Position numbers and translations under genes: made by a program. The notes below the pieces were generated by a model. That model had not been told where the DNA came from, did no database searches, and was given only the letters and a program-made list of their open reading frames with translations. From assembly GCF_000478885.1 (NCBI RefSeq), contig NC_022567.1:1178001-1242000 (forward strand): a stretch of 64,000 bases of DNA. The letters are read 5' to 3'. Shown here piece by piece: positions 53,470-62,375 of the stretch. Within the stretch, counting starts at the first letter, position 1. Each line of letters opens with the position of its first letter. This stretch comes from Adlercreutzia equolifaciens DSM 19450. Lineage in GTDB: Bacteria > Actinomycetota > Coriobacteriia > Coriobacteriales > Eggerthellaceae.

Positions 53470-53508
53470 GGAGCCCCGCAGCCCACAAGGCCGGGGCTCC
53501 CTTTTCTC
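53470..53508 (+). terminator. Terminator after the enoyl-CoA hydratase gene
   Basis: GGAGCCCCG / CGGGGCTCC with a 13-base loop, then CTTTTCTCTT. Confidence 0.8.
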
Positions 53509-53530
53509 TTTCTGGGTAGAAAATCGCCAC

Positions 53531-53645
53531 GGGGGAGCCGCGCGGTACCTTGATTCGCTCAGACAGTCCTCGCTTGGTGAAACAGGACATTTAGTCCTGT
53601 TTCAGTCGCTGCGGAACTCGCTCGGTCAAGGTACCCCGCGTCTCC
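53531..53645. repeat. Nested-hairpin repeat element, copy B
   Basis: Outer arms GGAGCCGCG and CGCGTCTCC plus CGGTACCTTGA and TCAAGGTACC enclose the perfect GAAACAGGAC / GTCCTGTTTC hairpin (53579-53603). The single-stranded parts CTCAGACAGTCCTCGCTTGG and TCGCTGCGGAACT match copy A at 48612. Confidence 0.8.
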
Positions 53646-53681
53646 TCTCGAATCGAACGTTGTTAAGACGAGGAGGACGCT

Positions 53682-54314
53682 ATGAAAGTGCTGGGAATCA
53701 ATGGGAGCCATCGGGCCGGAAAGGGGACGGCGGCACTTCTGCAGGCGGCGCTCGACGGCGCGGCCGAGCAGGGGACGGCGCTCGGAGTGCCGGTGAGCGG
53801 CGAGCTGGTGGAGCTCTCCCGGCTCGATATCGGGTTCTGCATCGGCTGCAACCGCTGTCTCGCGCAGACGAGCTGCACGCTCGCGGACGACATGAACGAC
53901 CTCTACGAGAAGCTGCGGGACGCCGACGTGGTTCTGCTCGCCTCCCCGGACTACTTCGGCACTGTGAGCGCGCGGATGAAGAACTTCATGGATCGCACGC
54001 GTCCCTTCCATATGGTGGAGAACGTGCTGACGGGCAAGGTGGGCGGCGCGCTTTCCACGGCCGGCCTCAACAACTGCGGAGGGGAGGGGACGCTCGCCCT
54101 TCTGGACAGCTGGTTCGCCACCCAGGGCATGCTCGCCGTCCATCCGCGCACCCATGGCGCGCCGCTGGCCGGCGGCGTGGTGGCAACGGGTTTCGCGGGG
54201 CTGAGCGAGGAAGGCCAGCCCCAATGGCGTTCCGTGAAGGCCGATAAGATCGGCTTTGCCCTGGCCAGGCAGTTGGGCCGCGAGGCCGTCTCGCTGGCCG
54301 CGCGCCTGCGGTAG
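53682..54314 (+). CDS. NADPH-dependent FMN reductase/iron-sulfur flavoprotein family
   Basis: 210 residues with a flavodoxin-like fold. It starts MKVLGINGSHRAGKGTA, the FMN phosphate loop, contains CIGCNRCL and a third cysteine in QTSC that may hold an Fe-S cluster as in Isf-type proteins, and ADVVLLASPDYFGTVSARMK for FMN contact. It could supply reduced flavin or reduce small substrates. ATG 53682 follows GAGGAGG. It stands alone, just after repeat copy B. Confidence 0.82.
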   Translation: MKVLGINGSHRAGKGTAALLQAALDGAAEQGTALGVPVSGELVELSRLDIGFCIGCNRCLAQTSCTLADDMNDLYEKLRDADVVLLASPDYFGTVSARMKNFMDRTRPFHMVENVLTGKVGGALSTAGLNNCGGEGTLALLDSWFATQGMLAVHPRTHGAPLAGGVVATGFAGLSEEGQPQWRSVKADKIGFALARQLGREAVSLAARLR

Positions 54315-54568
54315 CGGTTTTTCCGTGCAGCGAATCAAACAGATCGGTGCCCAATGTGACGAATTGTTGACAGGGTTTCAGAAGTCTTACACCGTTCGCG
54401 CACAAAGCTAACAAGAGCCTGTTGACCTGTTGTTGCCAGCGCCTGGCGCGCTAAAGTCCGGCTATCAGGTAATCGTTCGAGTCGCTTGGGTGGTTCGATA
54501 GCTCGGCAGGCTGATCCTTCAAGCGACTTCCGGTTCCCTTACTGTGACGTGTTAGAAGGAGGCTCATC

Positions 54569-56440
54569 ATGACCCGCACATCCGATTCTGTTCCCCTGAA
54601 TGGCATCTCTCGTCGTACGTTCTGCAAAGGGGCGGCCGTGCTCGGTATCTGGGGCGGTCTGGCCAGCTTCGGTCTGGCCGGCTGCGCGCCCCATAGCCGC
54701 GCCGAGGAGCTGGCCGATTCCGCGCCGTGGAAGGCGGGCACCTACACGACCGAGGTGACGGGCCACAATGCCCCCTACACCATGACCGTCACGTTCTCCG
54801 ATGACGCCATCACGGCCATCGACACCTCGGCGAACCAAGAGTCGCTCGGCGTCGGCGCCGATGCCTTGAAGGCTCTGCAGCAGCAGGCCATCGACAACCA
54901 GACCATCAACATCGATGCCGTCACCGGCGCGACGCTGTCCTCGCTCTCCCTGCAGACCGGTCTTGAGGACTGCGCGAAGCAGGCTCAGGCCTTCGAGGTG
55001 CTCTCGGAGGCGCCCGTGCCCGAGAAACCGGCGGTGGAAGAGGTCTACGACGCCGACGTGTGCGTCGTGGGCGGCGGCGGGTCGGGCCTGGCGGCGGCCG
55101 TGGCGGCCGTGCAGGCCGGCGCGAGCGTTATCGTGCTTGAGAAGTGTGGCATTACCGGCGGCTCCACCAACGTCTCCGAGGGCGCGCTGAACGCCGTCGA
55201 TCCCGAGCGCCAGGAGCCCCAGGGCATCGAGGACTCCATCCCCACCTTCTACGAGACCACCATGAAGGGCGGCCACAACACCAACAACCCCGAGCTCGTG
55301 CACTTCCTCACGGACAACGCGCTGGATTCCGTCCACTGGCTCGAGAGCCTGGGCGTCGAGTTCAAGGACGAGATCGGCTCGGCGACCGGATCGCTCGGCC
55401 AGCGCAGCCATTATCCGGCCACGCCGTCGGGCAACACCTACATCCGCTCGTTCCAGCAGTTCATCGACGACAACGCCGATGCCATCATGCTTCTCAACGA
55501 TATGCAGGCCAAAGAGCTCATCCTGGATGACGCCGGCGCGGTCGTGGGCGTGAAGGCGCTCTACGACGGCGAGCAGGAGGTCACCGTGAACTGCGGCGCC
55601 GTGGTCATCGCCACCGGTGGCTTCGGCGGCAACGTGGAGTACCGTCAGAAGGTGAACACGGGCGTGTGGAAGGAAGTCGTGCTGGACGATTCCATCGGCT
55701 GCACCAACATCAAGCCCTGCGCCCAGGGCGAGGGCATGGTGCTCGCCGAGAACGCCGGCGCTGAGCTCATCTGCCTGTCCGACATCCAGCTGCATCCCTG
55801 CGGCACCCCGGGCACGGGCCTCATGGAGGACATCCGCACCTCCGGCCGTAACCGCATCTTCGTGAACACCGACGGCAAGCGCTTCGTGAACGAGGGCGCC
55901 GAGCGCGACGTGTTGTGCAAGAACATCTTCGCCCAGCCCGACGGCACCTACTGGGTCGTCGTGAACACCCTGCGCTACCCCGATCCCGATGAGCCGGACG
56001 CCAACGGCGCCACCATCAACAACATGCTGGCGCTGGGCCATATCGTAACCGGTGACACCGTGGAGGCCCTGGCCGGCGAGATGGGCGTGGATGCCGCGAA
56101 CCTGCAGGCCTCCATCGACGCCTACAACGCCGTGGTGGAAGGCGGCACCGACGAGTTCGGCTTCGTGGCCGACAATACCGCCGACGCGGTCATGACCGAG
56201 GGCCCCTGGTACGCCTGCCGCAAGGTGCCCACCGTGCACCATACCATGGGCGGCATCCGCGTGAACGTGGAGTCCGAGGCCTGCAACGCCGACGGCGAGC
56301 CGATTCCCGGCCTGTACGCCGCAGGCGAGTGCACCGGCGGTATCCACGGAGAGAACCGCCTGGGCGGCAACGCCATCGCCGACTGCATGACCTTCGGCCG
56401 CAACGCCGGCACCAACGCCGCAAAGTACGCCCTGGCATAA
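54569..56440 (+). CDS. Fumarate-reductase-like Tat lipoprotein with FMN and FAD domains
   Basis: 623 residues. Tat signal SRRTFCKGAAVLGIWGG and lipobox LAGC predict export with lipid anchoring. Residues about 50-140 form an FMN_bind domain with DAVTGATLSSL, the covalent FMN site for ApbE. FAD motif VCVVGGGGSGLAAAVAAVQA. The C-terminal GECTGGIHGENRLGGNAIAD carries the catalytic arginine motif of soluble fumarate/urocanate reductases. Likely reduces a small unsaturated acid outside the membrane as a respiratory acceptor. AAGGAGG precedes ATG 54569. Monocistronic with its own terminator. The 254-base upstream gap has TTGACA at 54370-54375 and the GCCAG-CGC-CTGGC palindrome. Confidence 0.88.
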   Translation: MTRTSDSVPLNGISRRTFCKGAAVLGIWGGLASFGLAGCAPHSRAEELADSAPWKAGTYTTEVTGHNAPYTMTVTFSDDAITAIDTSANQESLGVGADALKALQQQAIDNQTINIDAVTGATLSSLSLQTGLEDCAKQAQAFEVLSEAPVPEKPAVEEVYDADVCVVGGGGSGLAAAVAAVQAGASVIVLEKCGITGGSTNVSEGALNAVDPERQEPQGIEDSIPTFYETTMKGGHNTNNPELVHFLTDNALDSVHWLESLGVEFKDEIGSATGSLGQRSHYPATPSGNTYIRSFQQFIDDNADAIMLLNDMQAKELILDDAGAVVGVKALYDGEQEVTVNCGAVVIATGGFGGNVEYRQKVNTGVWKEVVLDDSIGCTNIKPCAQGEGMVLAENAGAELICLSDIQLHPCGTPGTGLMEDIRTSGRNRIFVNTDGKRFVNEGAERDVLCKNIFAQPDGTYWVVVNTLRYPDPDEPDANGATINNMLALGHIVTGDTVEALAGEMGVDAANLQASIDAYNAVVEGGTDEFGFVADNTADAVMTEGPWYACRKVPTVHHTMGGIRVNVESEACNADGEPIPGLYAAGECTGGIHGENRLGGNAIADCMTFGRNAGTNAAKYALA

Positions 56441-56478
56441 TCCTTCCAGGTACAGCCTTCTTCCCGCCACGGGAATAG

Positions 56479-56511
56479 AAAGCGGGCCCCTCACGGTGAG
56501 GGGCCCGCTTT
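56479..56511 (+). terminator. Terminator after the fumarate-reductase-like gene
   Basis: AAAGCGGGCCCCTCAC / GTGAGGGGCCCGCTTT, about 16 bp, with a minimal loop and a short T-run. Confidence 0.8.
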
Positions 56512-56643
56512 GCTGTGCACTTAATGGGTAAAGTGTTTCTGCGGAAGCCGACCTACCTCCGTACCGCCACGGCGGCCGTGCCTCTCGCCGCCAGGGCCTT
56601 GTGGAAGGCAACGGGATACGCGCGGGAGAAGCCGGGTCGGGGC

Positions 56644-56748
56644 CTAGGCTTGCAGGCACGTGATATCTATGGGTTTGGACATGGAGAGGTTGCTGACGGC
56701 TTCCCCGGCGATGAGTACCTCGAGGTTCTTCTCGCGCGCGGAACTCAT
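56644..56748 (-). pseudogene. Short ORF overlapping the XRE gene, probably truncated
   Basis: 34 codons, MSSAREKNLEVLIAGEAVSN onward to TCLQA, starting at an ATG that overlaps the XRE stop as ATGA. That overlap is what a partner gene in a toxin-antitoxin or regulator pair would have. After the stop at 56644 another frame stays open for about 28 codons (PVAFHKALAARG), so a frameshift or truncation of a longer gene is likely. Family not recognised. Confidence 0.35.
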
Positions 56749-57023
56749 CGCGCATCACCATACAGCGAATCGAGATAGGCCTCCATGTCGAAGGAATCGT
56801 TGCGCATTTTGGGGCGCACCCCGCGATCGAGGCTGAGCTCCCAATTGGTGGCGTTGAGAATGCGCTCAACGGTGCCCAGGGCGATATGCTCTGCGCCTCC
56901 TCCTTCTATGCGGGCAATGGTGGGACGGCTCACTCCGGCAAGGTTTGCGAGATCGGATTGCGTCAAACCGAGCCGTCGCCGGCCTTCTCTGACCCTTTCC
57001 GCTATGTCTTCGTTGAGCAGCAT
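56745..57023 (-). CDS. Small XRE-family regulator
   Basis: 92 residues. Helix-turn-helix RVREGRRRLGLTQSDLANLA then GVSRPTIARIEGGGAEHIAL and TVERILNATNWELSLDRGV. AAAGGAG precedes ATG 57023 (minus), better than an upstream in-frame ATG at 57053. Its size and the overlapping downstream ORF fit an antitoxin-type repressor whose partner has been lost. It may still bind its own promoter in the AT-rich 57024-57140 stretch. Confidence 0.8.
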   Translation of the reverse strand: MLLNEDIAERVREGRRRLGLTQSDLANLAGVSRPTIARIEGGGAEHIALGTVERILNATNWELSLDRGVRPKMRNDSFDMEAYLDSLYGDAR

Positions 57024-57156
57024 GGATCTCCTTTTGTAAAGAATATGATACATAGTATCACAAAATGATAAACTAATCGAAAGATTAGGCTATAGAGTGT
57101 AATAAATTTGATATATCTGCTTTGGAACCGAGTATTTGCACTTGATAAAGCAGCGT

Positions 57157-57986
57157 TTAGGCCTGCAACGTCACGGCGACGGAGGAGAAGCGCTCGATGA
57201 TCTCCGTGCGGTACAGCTCGCGGATCTCGGCGTTGGGGATGCGCAGGGTCCGCCGGATGCGGGTGTTGTTCGGCATCTCAACATCGTCGGTGGTATGGTA
57301 GCCCGCATTTTCATGAACGTCACGGCCTCCCGGTAGTAATGGTTGGCCGACGCGCTCATGACGGGGGCGTCGTACTCGTCAATGAGAATCACTGCGCGCT
57401 GCCCATGGTGTTGGAAGAGCAGGCGGGAAAGGAGGAGCAGGGAGTTGGTCGGCAGCTGGTCCTCCCCGTGGCTTCCTGCGATACGGGAGAAGAGTGCCCT
57501 TTCCTCCGCCGAGAGCGCGGCGCTCTCGGCGAGGTAGCCGTGCCGCAGGTGCTCGCCCACGATGTTCTCCTCGATGGAGCGCCGCCCCTCGCTTCAGGTC
57601 TGGGCCTTGGTGTTGTTGAAGGAGAGATGGACGACCGGATAGGCGCGGTGGTGCTTGCGGAACGCCACGGCGTCCTCGTCCCAGATGGCCATGGACGCGA
57701 AGACGTCGTCATCGGGTGCCTCGGCGGGGGAGTCGGATGGCGCGATCTCGAAATAGCAGTGCAGCATGCTCAGGTTGAGGGACTTCCCGAATCGGCGCGG
57801 CCGACAGAAGAGCGTGGCCTTCGAGCCGCTGCGGAAGAGGTCAGCGATGAGCAGCGACTTGTCGACGACGACGGAGTCGCGCACGGCAGGCATGACCTGG
57901 ATGCAGTTGGCCTGAGATTGATCTGATTTGCGAAGTCGGTCCCTCTGTGTTCGGCGGCGCAGGGAACCGACGCTTTTGTTTACCAA
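57157..57986 (-). pseudogene. Decayed AAA-ATPase-like gene
   Basis: Remnant of the AAA-ATPase-like/PD-(D/E)XK family found in many copies in gut anaerobes. N-terminal match: VVVDKSLLIADLFRSGSKAT with Walker A region RPRRFGKSLNLSML, and AYPVVHLSFNNTKAQT. An in-frame TGA at 57596-57594 interrupts it, after which the same frame continues EENIVGEHLRHGYLAESAAL and Walker B VILIDEYDAPV. Near 57305 the frame shifts into ENAGYHTTDDVEMPNNTRI and TLRIPNAEIRELY, skipping the middle of the protein, and stops at 57157. It therefore has a nonsense mutation, an internal deletion and a frameshift. Confidence 0.8.
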
Positions 57987-58032
57987 ATTACCTCAGAATT
58001 TTTGTAAAACACCAGTTCAAAGCCTATAGATG

Positions 58033-58075
58033 GGAAACTTGTTTCCTAGAATTTCACCGGTTTCGCTCCTATACT
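58033..58075 (+). promoter_or_regulatory. Palindrome and -10 of the molybdoenzyme operon
   Basis: GGAAAC-TT-GTTTCC (58033-58046) is a perfect palindrome followed by TATACT (58070-58075), 48 bases before the ATG. GTTTCAAA/TTTGAAAAC arms follow at 58084-58105. The palindrome sits at the -35 position, so it fits an activator or repressor site. Confidence 0.4.
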
Positions 58076-58122
58076 TTTGCGCGGTTTCAAAACCCGTTTG
58101 AAAACGAGAGCAAGGAGGAGAG

Positions 58123-60543
58123 ATGACCGAGTCTTCAAGCACGCGCGGGCAGCTGACGCGCCGCGGATTCCTGAAGACCGCCGGCGCCGCGGCCGGCGTT
58201 GCGGGGCTCGCCGGTGTGGCGGGCATGGCGTCTGTCGACGGCTGGCTCGCGCCGGCCACCGCCGAGGCCGCACCAGAGGAGCATGTGGCGCGCACCTACC
58301 ACCAGAGCCACTGCGGGGGCATGTGCTCGCTGGCGTGCACGGTGCGCGACGGGCGCATGGTGAAGGTGCAGCCCAACGGCGTGGGCAACCCCGACTTCCA
58401 GACCATCTGCCTGAAGGGCATCTCGGAGGTCGCGCACATCTACGGGAAGGGCCGCGTGCAGACGCCGCTCAAGCGCGTCGGCGAGCGCGGGAGCGGTCAG
58501 TTCGAGCCGATCAGCTGGGACGAGGCGCTCGACGAGATCGCCGAGCTTATCAAGACCACGCAGGATTCCTACGGCCGCGACTCCATCATGGTGCTCGCCA
58601 CCGCCGAGGCCGACTTCGGCTTTCTGGCTCCCATGCTGGGCGCGCAGAACGGGGGCTTCGACGGCATCGACGTGGGCACCGGCAACGGGCTCGACCCGGC
58701 TATGGGCTTTGGCGCGGGGTACGCGATGTGTGCCCCCGAGGCGCGCGATTGGCAGCGTTCCAAGCTCGTGCTCACGGTGGGATCGAACTACTGCGAGTCG
58801 AGCCTGCCCAACGTGTTCACGTTCTTCGACGCCAAAGAAGCCGGCGCGCACATGGTGACGGTCGACCCGCACTATTCCACGACCGCCTCGAAATCCGACG
58901 AGTGGATTCCCATTGAGCCGGGCACCGATGCGGCGCTGTTTTTGGGCATGATCTCGCACATCATCGATAACGGTCTTACCGACGAGGAGTTCATGGCGCA
59001 GCACTCGACGATGCCGTTCCTCGTCGACGCCGAGACGGGCCTGCTCATCCGCGATCATGAGGAGATCGCCCCGGTTGATGCGGCAGCCGCTGCCGAGCCG
59101 GAGACGCCCGAGCAGAACCCCTATTTCGTCATCGATCCGGTAACCGGCGCGCCGGTCCACCACACCCAATGCGCCGCGCCGGCGCTCTCCGGCGCCGCTC
59201 AGGTGCACGGCCGCAGCGCGGTTACGGTGTGGGATAAGCTCGTAGAGGGACAGAAGCCCTACACGATCGATTGGGCGGCCGAGATCACGGGCATTCCCGC
59301 CGAGCGCATCGCCAGCCTGGCCGAGGAGTACGCCGAGGGTCCCTCGTCGCTGGCGCTCGGCTGGGGCGGCAACGACAAGATGACCAACGCTGACATTGCC
59401 GGACATGCCGCCGCGGTGCTCGTGGCCATCACGGGCAATGTGGGCAAGCCGGGCACGGGCGTGGGCGTCTACGTGGGTCAGTCCTACAACAGCTACGCCC
59501 CGGCACTTGGCGCGTGGGCGATGCCGGAGGACTGGGCTGCCGCCGCATCTGAAGTGAGCATCTACGACATGCCCTACAAGGAGAGCAACTGCCATGCGGC
59601 CATCTTCTGCGGCGACATCGTGGCGCAGCATCTGGCCAACATGAACGTGACCTGCGACTGGGCCGACACGCTCGACTTCATCGTGACCATGGATCCCTAC
59701 TTCACCGAGGGCGCGAAGTGGTCCGACTACATCCTGCCGTGCACGTCGCGCTTCGAGTATGATGAGCCGTTCGGCAACGTGAAGGCGGGCTACAGCCAGA
59801 TCGTCATCCAGGAGAAGGTCATCGATCCGCTTTTCGAGGCGCGTACCGATCTGTGGATTCAGCGCGAGCTGGCGAGCCGCCTGGGCCTTGAGGCCGGCAT
59901 TCCCGCAAGCTCGGTCGATCGCTGCAACGCGATTCTTTCCACCTCGACTGAGCCGTGGGTGTCCGAGCTCACGGTGGAGAAGATCTCGGAGAACGGCGCC
60001 GTATGGCCCGTGCCCGATCGCGAGGTCATCCGCGAGGTCGTGCCCGACCAAGTGTTCCCGACGCCGACGGGCCGCATGGAGCTGTACTACGACACCATGG
60101 TGCCCTTCGACCAGCAGCTACCCCAGTGGGAGCCCTGCACCGAGATCGCCGATGCGACCCTGCGCGCGCAGTTCCCGCTCCAGCTCACCAACACGCGCAC
60201 ACGCTTCCGCATCCACAACCAGTTTTACGATTCGGACTGGCTCCAGCTGATGTACGAGCCGCTCGTCATGCTGAACCCGGCCGATATGGAAAGCCGTGGC
60301 CTTGAGACAGGCGACACTGTGCGCGTGTTCAACGACCGCGGTGAGTTCGAAGTGCATGCGGCTGCGAACGACGCCATCCGTCCCGGCTCGGTGCGCATCT
60401 ACGAGGCGGCCACGGCCGACTACACCGTCGCGGGCAACCTGCAGAACGTCACGAACAACACGATGATCGAGCGCGGCTACGACCTCATGTGCGGCCCGGT
60501 GATTCCGTTCTCCGACACGCTCGTCGAGATCGAGAAAGCGTAA
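58123..60543 (+). CDS. Molybdopterin oxidoreductase, DMSO-reductase family, catalytic subunit
   Basis: 806 residues. Tat signal TRRGFLKTAGAAAGVAGLAG without lipobox, so exported with its cofactor. A [4Fe-4S] site is formed by Cys64, Cys68, Cys72 (CGGMCSLAC) and Cys96. Bis-MGD binding segments include WDEALDEIAELI, VLTVGSNYCESS, GWGGNDKMTNADIAGH, and TNTRTRFRIHNQF in the C-terminal domain. The molybdenum ligand cannot be fixed by eye. Family members reduce S- or N-oxides, or dehydroxylate catechols in Eggerthellaceae; which applies here is unknown. First gene of a four-gene operon; AAGGAGGAG precedes ATG 58123. Confidence 0.92.
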   Translation: MTESSSTRGQLTRRGFLKTAGAAAGVAGLAGVAGMASVDGWLAPATAEAAPEEHVARTYHQSHCGGMCSLACTVRDGRMVKVQPNGVGNPDFQTICLKGISEVAHIYGKGRVQTPLKRVGERGSGQFEPISWDEALDEIAELIKTTQDSYGRDSIMVLATAEADFGFLAPMLGAQNGGFDGIDVGTGNGLDPAMGFGAGYAMCAPEARDWQRSKLVLTVGSNYCESSLPNVFTFFDAKEAGAHMVTVDPHYSTTASKSDEWIPIEPGTDAALFLGMISHIIDNGLTDEEFMAQHSTMPFLVDAETGLLIRDHEEIAPVDAAAAAEPETPEQNPYFVIDPVTGAPVHHTQCAAPALSGAAQVHGRSAVTVWDKLVEGQKPYTIDWAAEITGIPAERIASLAEEYAEGPSSLALGWGGNDKMTNADIAGHAAAVLVAITGNVGKPGTGVGVYVGQSYNSYAPALGAWAMPEDWAAAASEVSIYDMPYKESNCHAAIFCGDIVAQHLANMNVTCDWADTLDFIVTMDPYFTEGAKWSDYILPCTSRFEYDEPFGNVKAGYSQIVIQEKVIDPLFEARTDLWIQRELASRLGLEAGIPASSVDRCNAILSTSTEPWVSELTVEKISENGAVWPVPDREVIREVVPDQVFPTPTGRMELYYDTMVPFDQQLPQWEPCTEIADATLRAQFPLQLTNTRTRFRIHNQFYDSDWLQLMYEPLVMLNPADMESRGLETGDTVRVFNDRGEFEVHAAANDAIRPGSVRIYEAATADYTVAGNLQNVTNNTMIERGYDLMCGPVIPFSDTLVEIEKA

Positions 60544-60555
60544 GGGAGGGACATC

Positions 60556-61173
60556 ATGACCAGACTAGCCATTGCCATCAACCTCGACCGGTGCGTCGGC
60601 TGCCACACCTGCGCCCTGTCGTGCAAGATGCAGAACAACGTGCCCGAGGGAATGCTGTGGAACCGCGTGCTCACCGAGGACTGCGACGTTATGGACGGCG
60701 CGCTCGGCACCTATCCCAACGTGACGCGCACGTTTCTGCCCGTGGCCTGCCAGCACTGCCAGAACGCGGCGTGCCAGCGCGTGTGCCCCACCGGCGCCAC
60801 CTACAAGGACGACAAGGGCCGCGTGGAGATCGACTACGACAAGTGCATCGGCTGCCGCATGTGCATGGCCGCCTGCCCCTACAACGCGCGCAACTTCAAC
60901 TGGCAGACGCCGATGCGCGTGACGGGCGCCAACTACGGCGATGCCGAGGTGCCGGTGCGTCCCAAGGGCGTGGCCGAGAAGTGCACCTTGTGCAAGGAGC
61001 GCACCGACCGCGGCGAGGAGCCCATGTGCGTCGTGTGCTGCCCGGCCCATGCGCGCATCTTCGGCGACTTGGACGATCCGGACAGCGAGATTTCCCAGAC
61101 CATTCTGAACCGCAAGGCGTGGACGCTCCTGGAAGGCCAGGGCACCCGTCCGTCCGTTCACTACTTCGAATAG
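60556..61173 (+). CDS. Four-cluster ferredoxin subunit (DmsB-like)
   Basis: 205 residues with 16 cysteines in four groups: CVGCHTCALSC, CQHCQNAACQRVCP, CIGCRMCMAACP and CTLCKERT with CVVCCPAHA, giving four [4Fe-4S] clusters that connect the membrane subunit to the catalytic subunit. It has no signal of its own, so it is carried across with the Tat-signal partner. ATG 60556 is 12 bases after the previous stop. Confidence 0.95.
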   Translation: MTRLAIAINLDRCVGCHTCALSCKMQNNVPEGMLWNRVLTEDCDVMDGALGTYPNVTRTFLPVACQHCQNAACQRVCPTGATYKDDKGRVEIDYDKCIGCRMCMAACPYNARNFNWQTPMRVTGANYGDAEVPVRPKGVAEKCTLCKERTDRGEEPMCVVCCPAHARIFGDLDDPDSEISQTILNRKAWTLLEGQGTRPSVHYFE

Positions 61174-61182
61174 GAGGCTCTC

Positions 61183-62349
61183 ATGGAACTGATCAAGCGA
61201 TACAAAGTCCTGGCGGCCATCCTGGCCGTGGTGGTGGCCGTGGGCGTGGGGTGCTGGGTGTACCAGCTCATCTTCGGCCTGACGGTGACGGGCATGAACA
61301 ACGGCACCTCGTGGGGCCTCTACATCACCAACTTCATGTTCTTCGTGGGTCTTTCCGCCGGCGGCCTCATCGTGGCCTCCTCGGCGAGCGTATTCCACAT
61401 CACGAAGTTCAAGGCGGTGGCGCTTCCCGCCATCATCCTCTCCACGGTGTGCATCTGCGCGGCGGGCATGTTCGTGCTCATCGATTTGGGCGGCATTCAG
61501 CGCGTGTGGCGCATTCTGACCGGCCCCAATCCGACCTCCCCGCTTCTGTGGGACGTGTGCGTCATTACCTGCTACCTCATCATCAACGTGCTCTATCTCG
61601 TGTTCATGACGCGCGGCAACCAGCATGCCGTGTCCATCGTGTCGCGCTTCGCGCTTCCCTGCGCCATTCTGGTGCACTCGGTGACCGCGTGGATCTTCGG
61701 TCTGGAAGCGGCCAAAGAGGGCTGGTACACGGCTATCATGGCTCCCATTTTCGTGGCGAGCGCTATGGATTCGGGCCTCGCGCTTCTGCTTGTGGTGCTC
61801 GGCATTCTGAAGAAGGCCGGCATCTACGATACCTCCCGCGAGCTCATGGCGATGCTCGCCGGTCTTCTGTGCACGTGCGTGGCGGTGGACGCGTTCTTCA
61901 TCTTCTGCGAAGTGCTCACTATGGCTTATCCCGGAGCGGCCGGAGCGGAGACTTTGGCGTTGCTGACGACCGGTCCTACCGCTCCTTTCTTCTGGTTCGA
62001 GATCATCTGCGGTTTGGTGGTTCCGTTCTGCATCCTCGTGTTCGCGAAGAACCGCCAGAGCGCCGTGCACGTCAACGTGGCCTGCGTGCTCATCGTCGTG
62101 GGCGTGTTCTGCAAGCGCATCTGGCTTCTGTTCACCGCTTTCATCGTTCCCAACGTGATGGGCGCGCCGGGCATTATCTCCGGCTCGAGTGAGGCGGCGC
62201 ACGCGACCGGCACGGCGTCGTTTGCGGTGCTGAGCTCGTATGCGCCCACGCCGATCGAGATCCTCGTGGTCGCCGGCGTGATTTCCCTGGTGATCTTGGC
62301 GTTCATGGTGCTCGCGAGCAAGCTGATCGTGGAGCGCCGCGAGAAATAG
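61183..62349 (+). CDS. NrfD/PsrC-type membrane subunit
   Basis: 388 residues with about nine to ten transmembrane helices (ILAVVVAVGVGCWVYQLIF, LSAGGLIVASSASVFHI, VISLVILAFMVLASKLIV). It has the NrfD fold features GLYITNFMFFVGLSAGG and would oxidise menaquinol and hand electrons to the ferredoxin subunit. ATG 61183 has AGGAGG upstream and lies 9 bases after the ferredoxin gene. Confidence 0.92.
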   Translation: MELIKRYKVLAAILAVVVAVGVGCWVYQLIFGLTVTGMNNGTSWGLYITNFMFFVGLSAGGLIVASSASVFHITKFKAVALPAIILSTVCICAAGMFVLIDLGGIQRVWRILTGPNPTSPLLWDVCVITCYLIINVLYLVFMTRGNQHAVSIVSRFALPCAILVHSVTAWIFGLEAAKEGWYTAIMAPIFVASAMDSGLALLLVVLGILKKAGIYDTSRELMAMLAGLLCTCVAVDAFFIFCEVLTMAYPGAAGAETLALLTTGPTAPFFWFEIICGLVVPFCILVFAKNRQSAVHVNVACVLIVVGVFCKRIWLLFTAFIVPNVMGAPGIISGSSEAAHATGTASFAVLSSYAPTPIEILVVAGVISLVILAFMVLASKLIVERREK

Positions 62350-62375
62350 GACTAAGGAGAGGAAGGGAGTGCGTC

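Noticed and set aside
58135..60051. 638-codon antisense frame over the molybdoenzyme gene
   Set aside because: No motif, and the plus strand is unambiguous.
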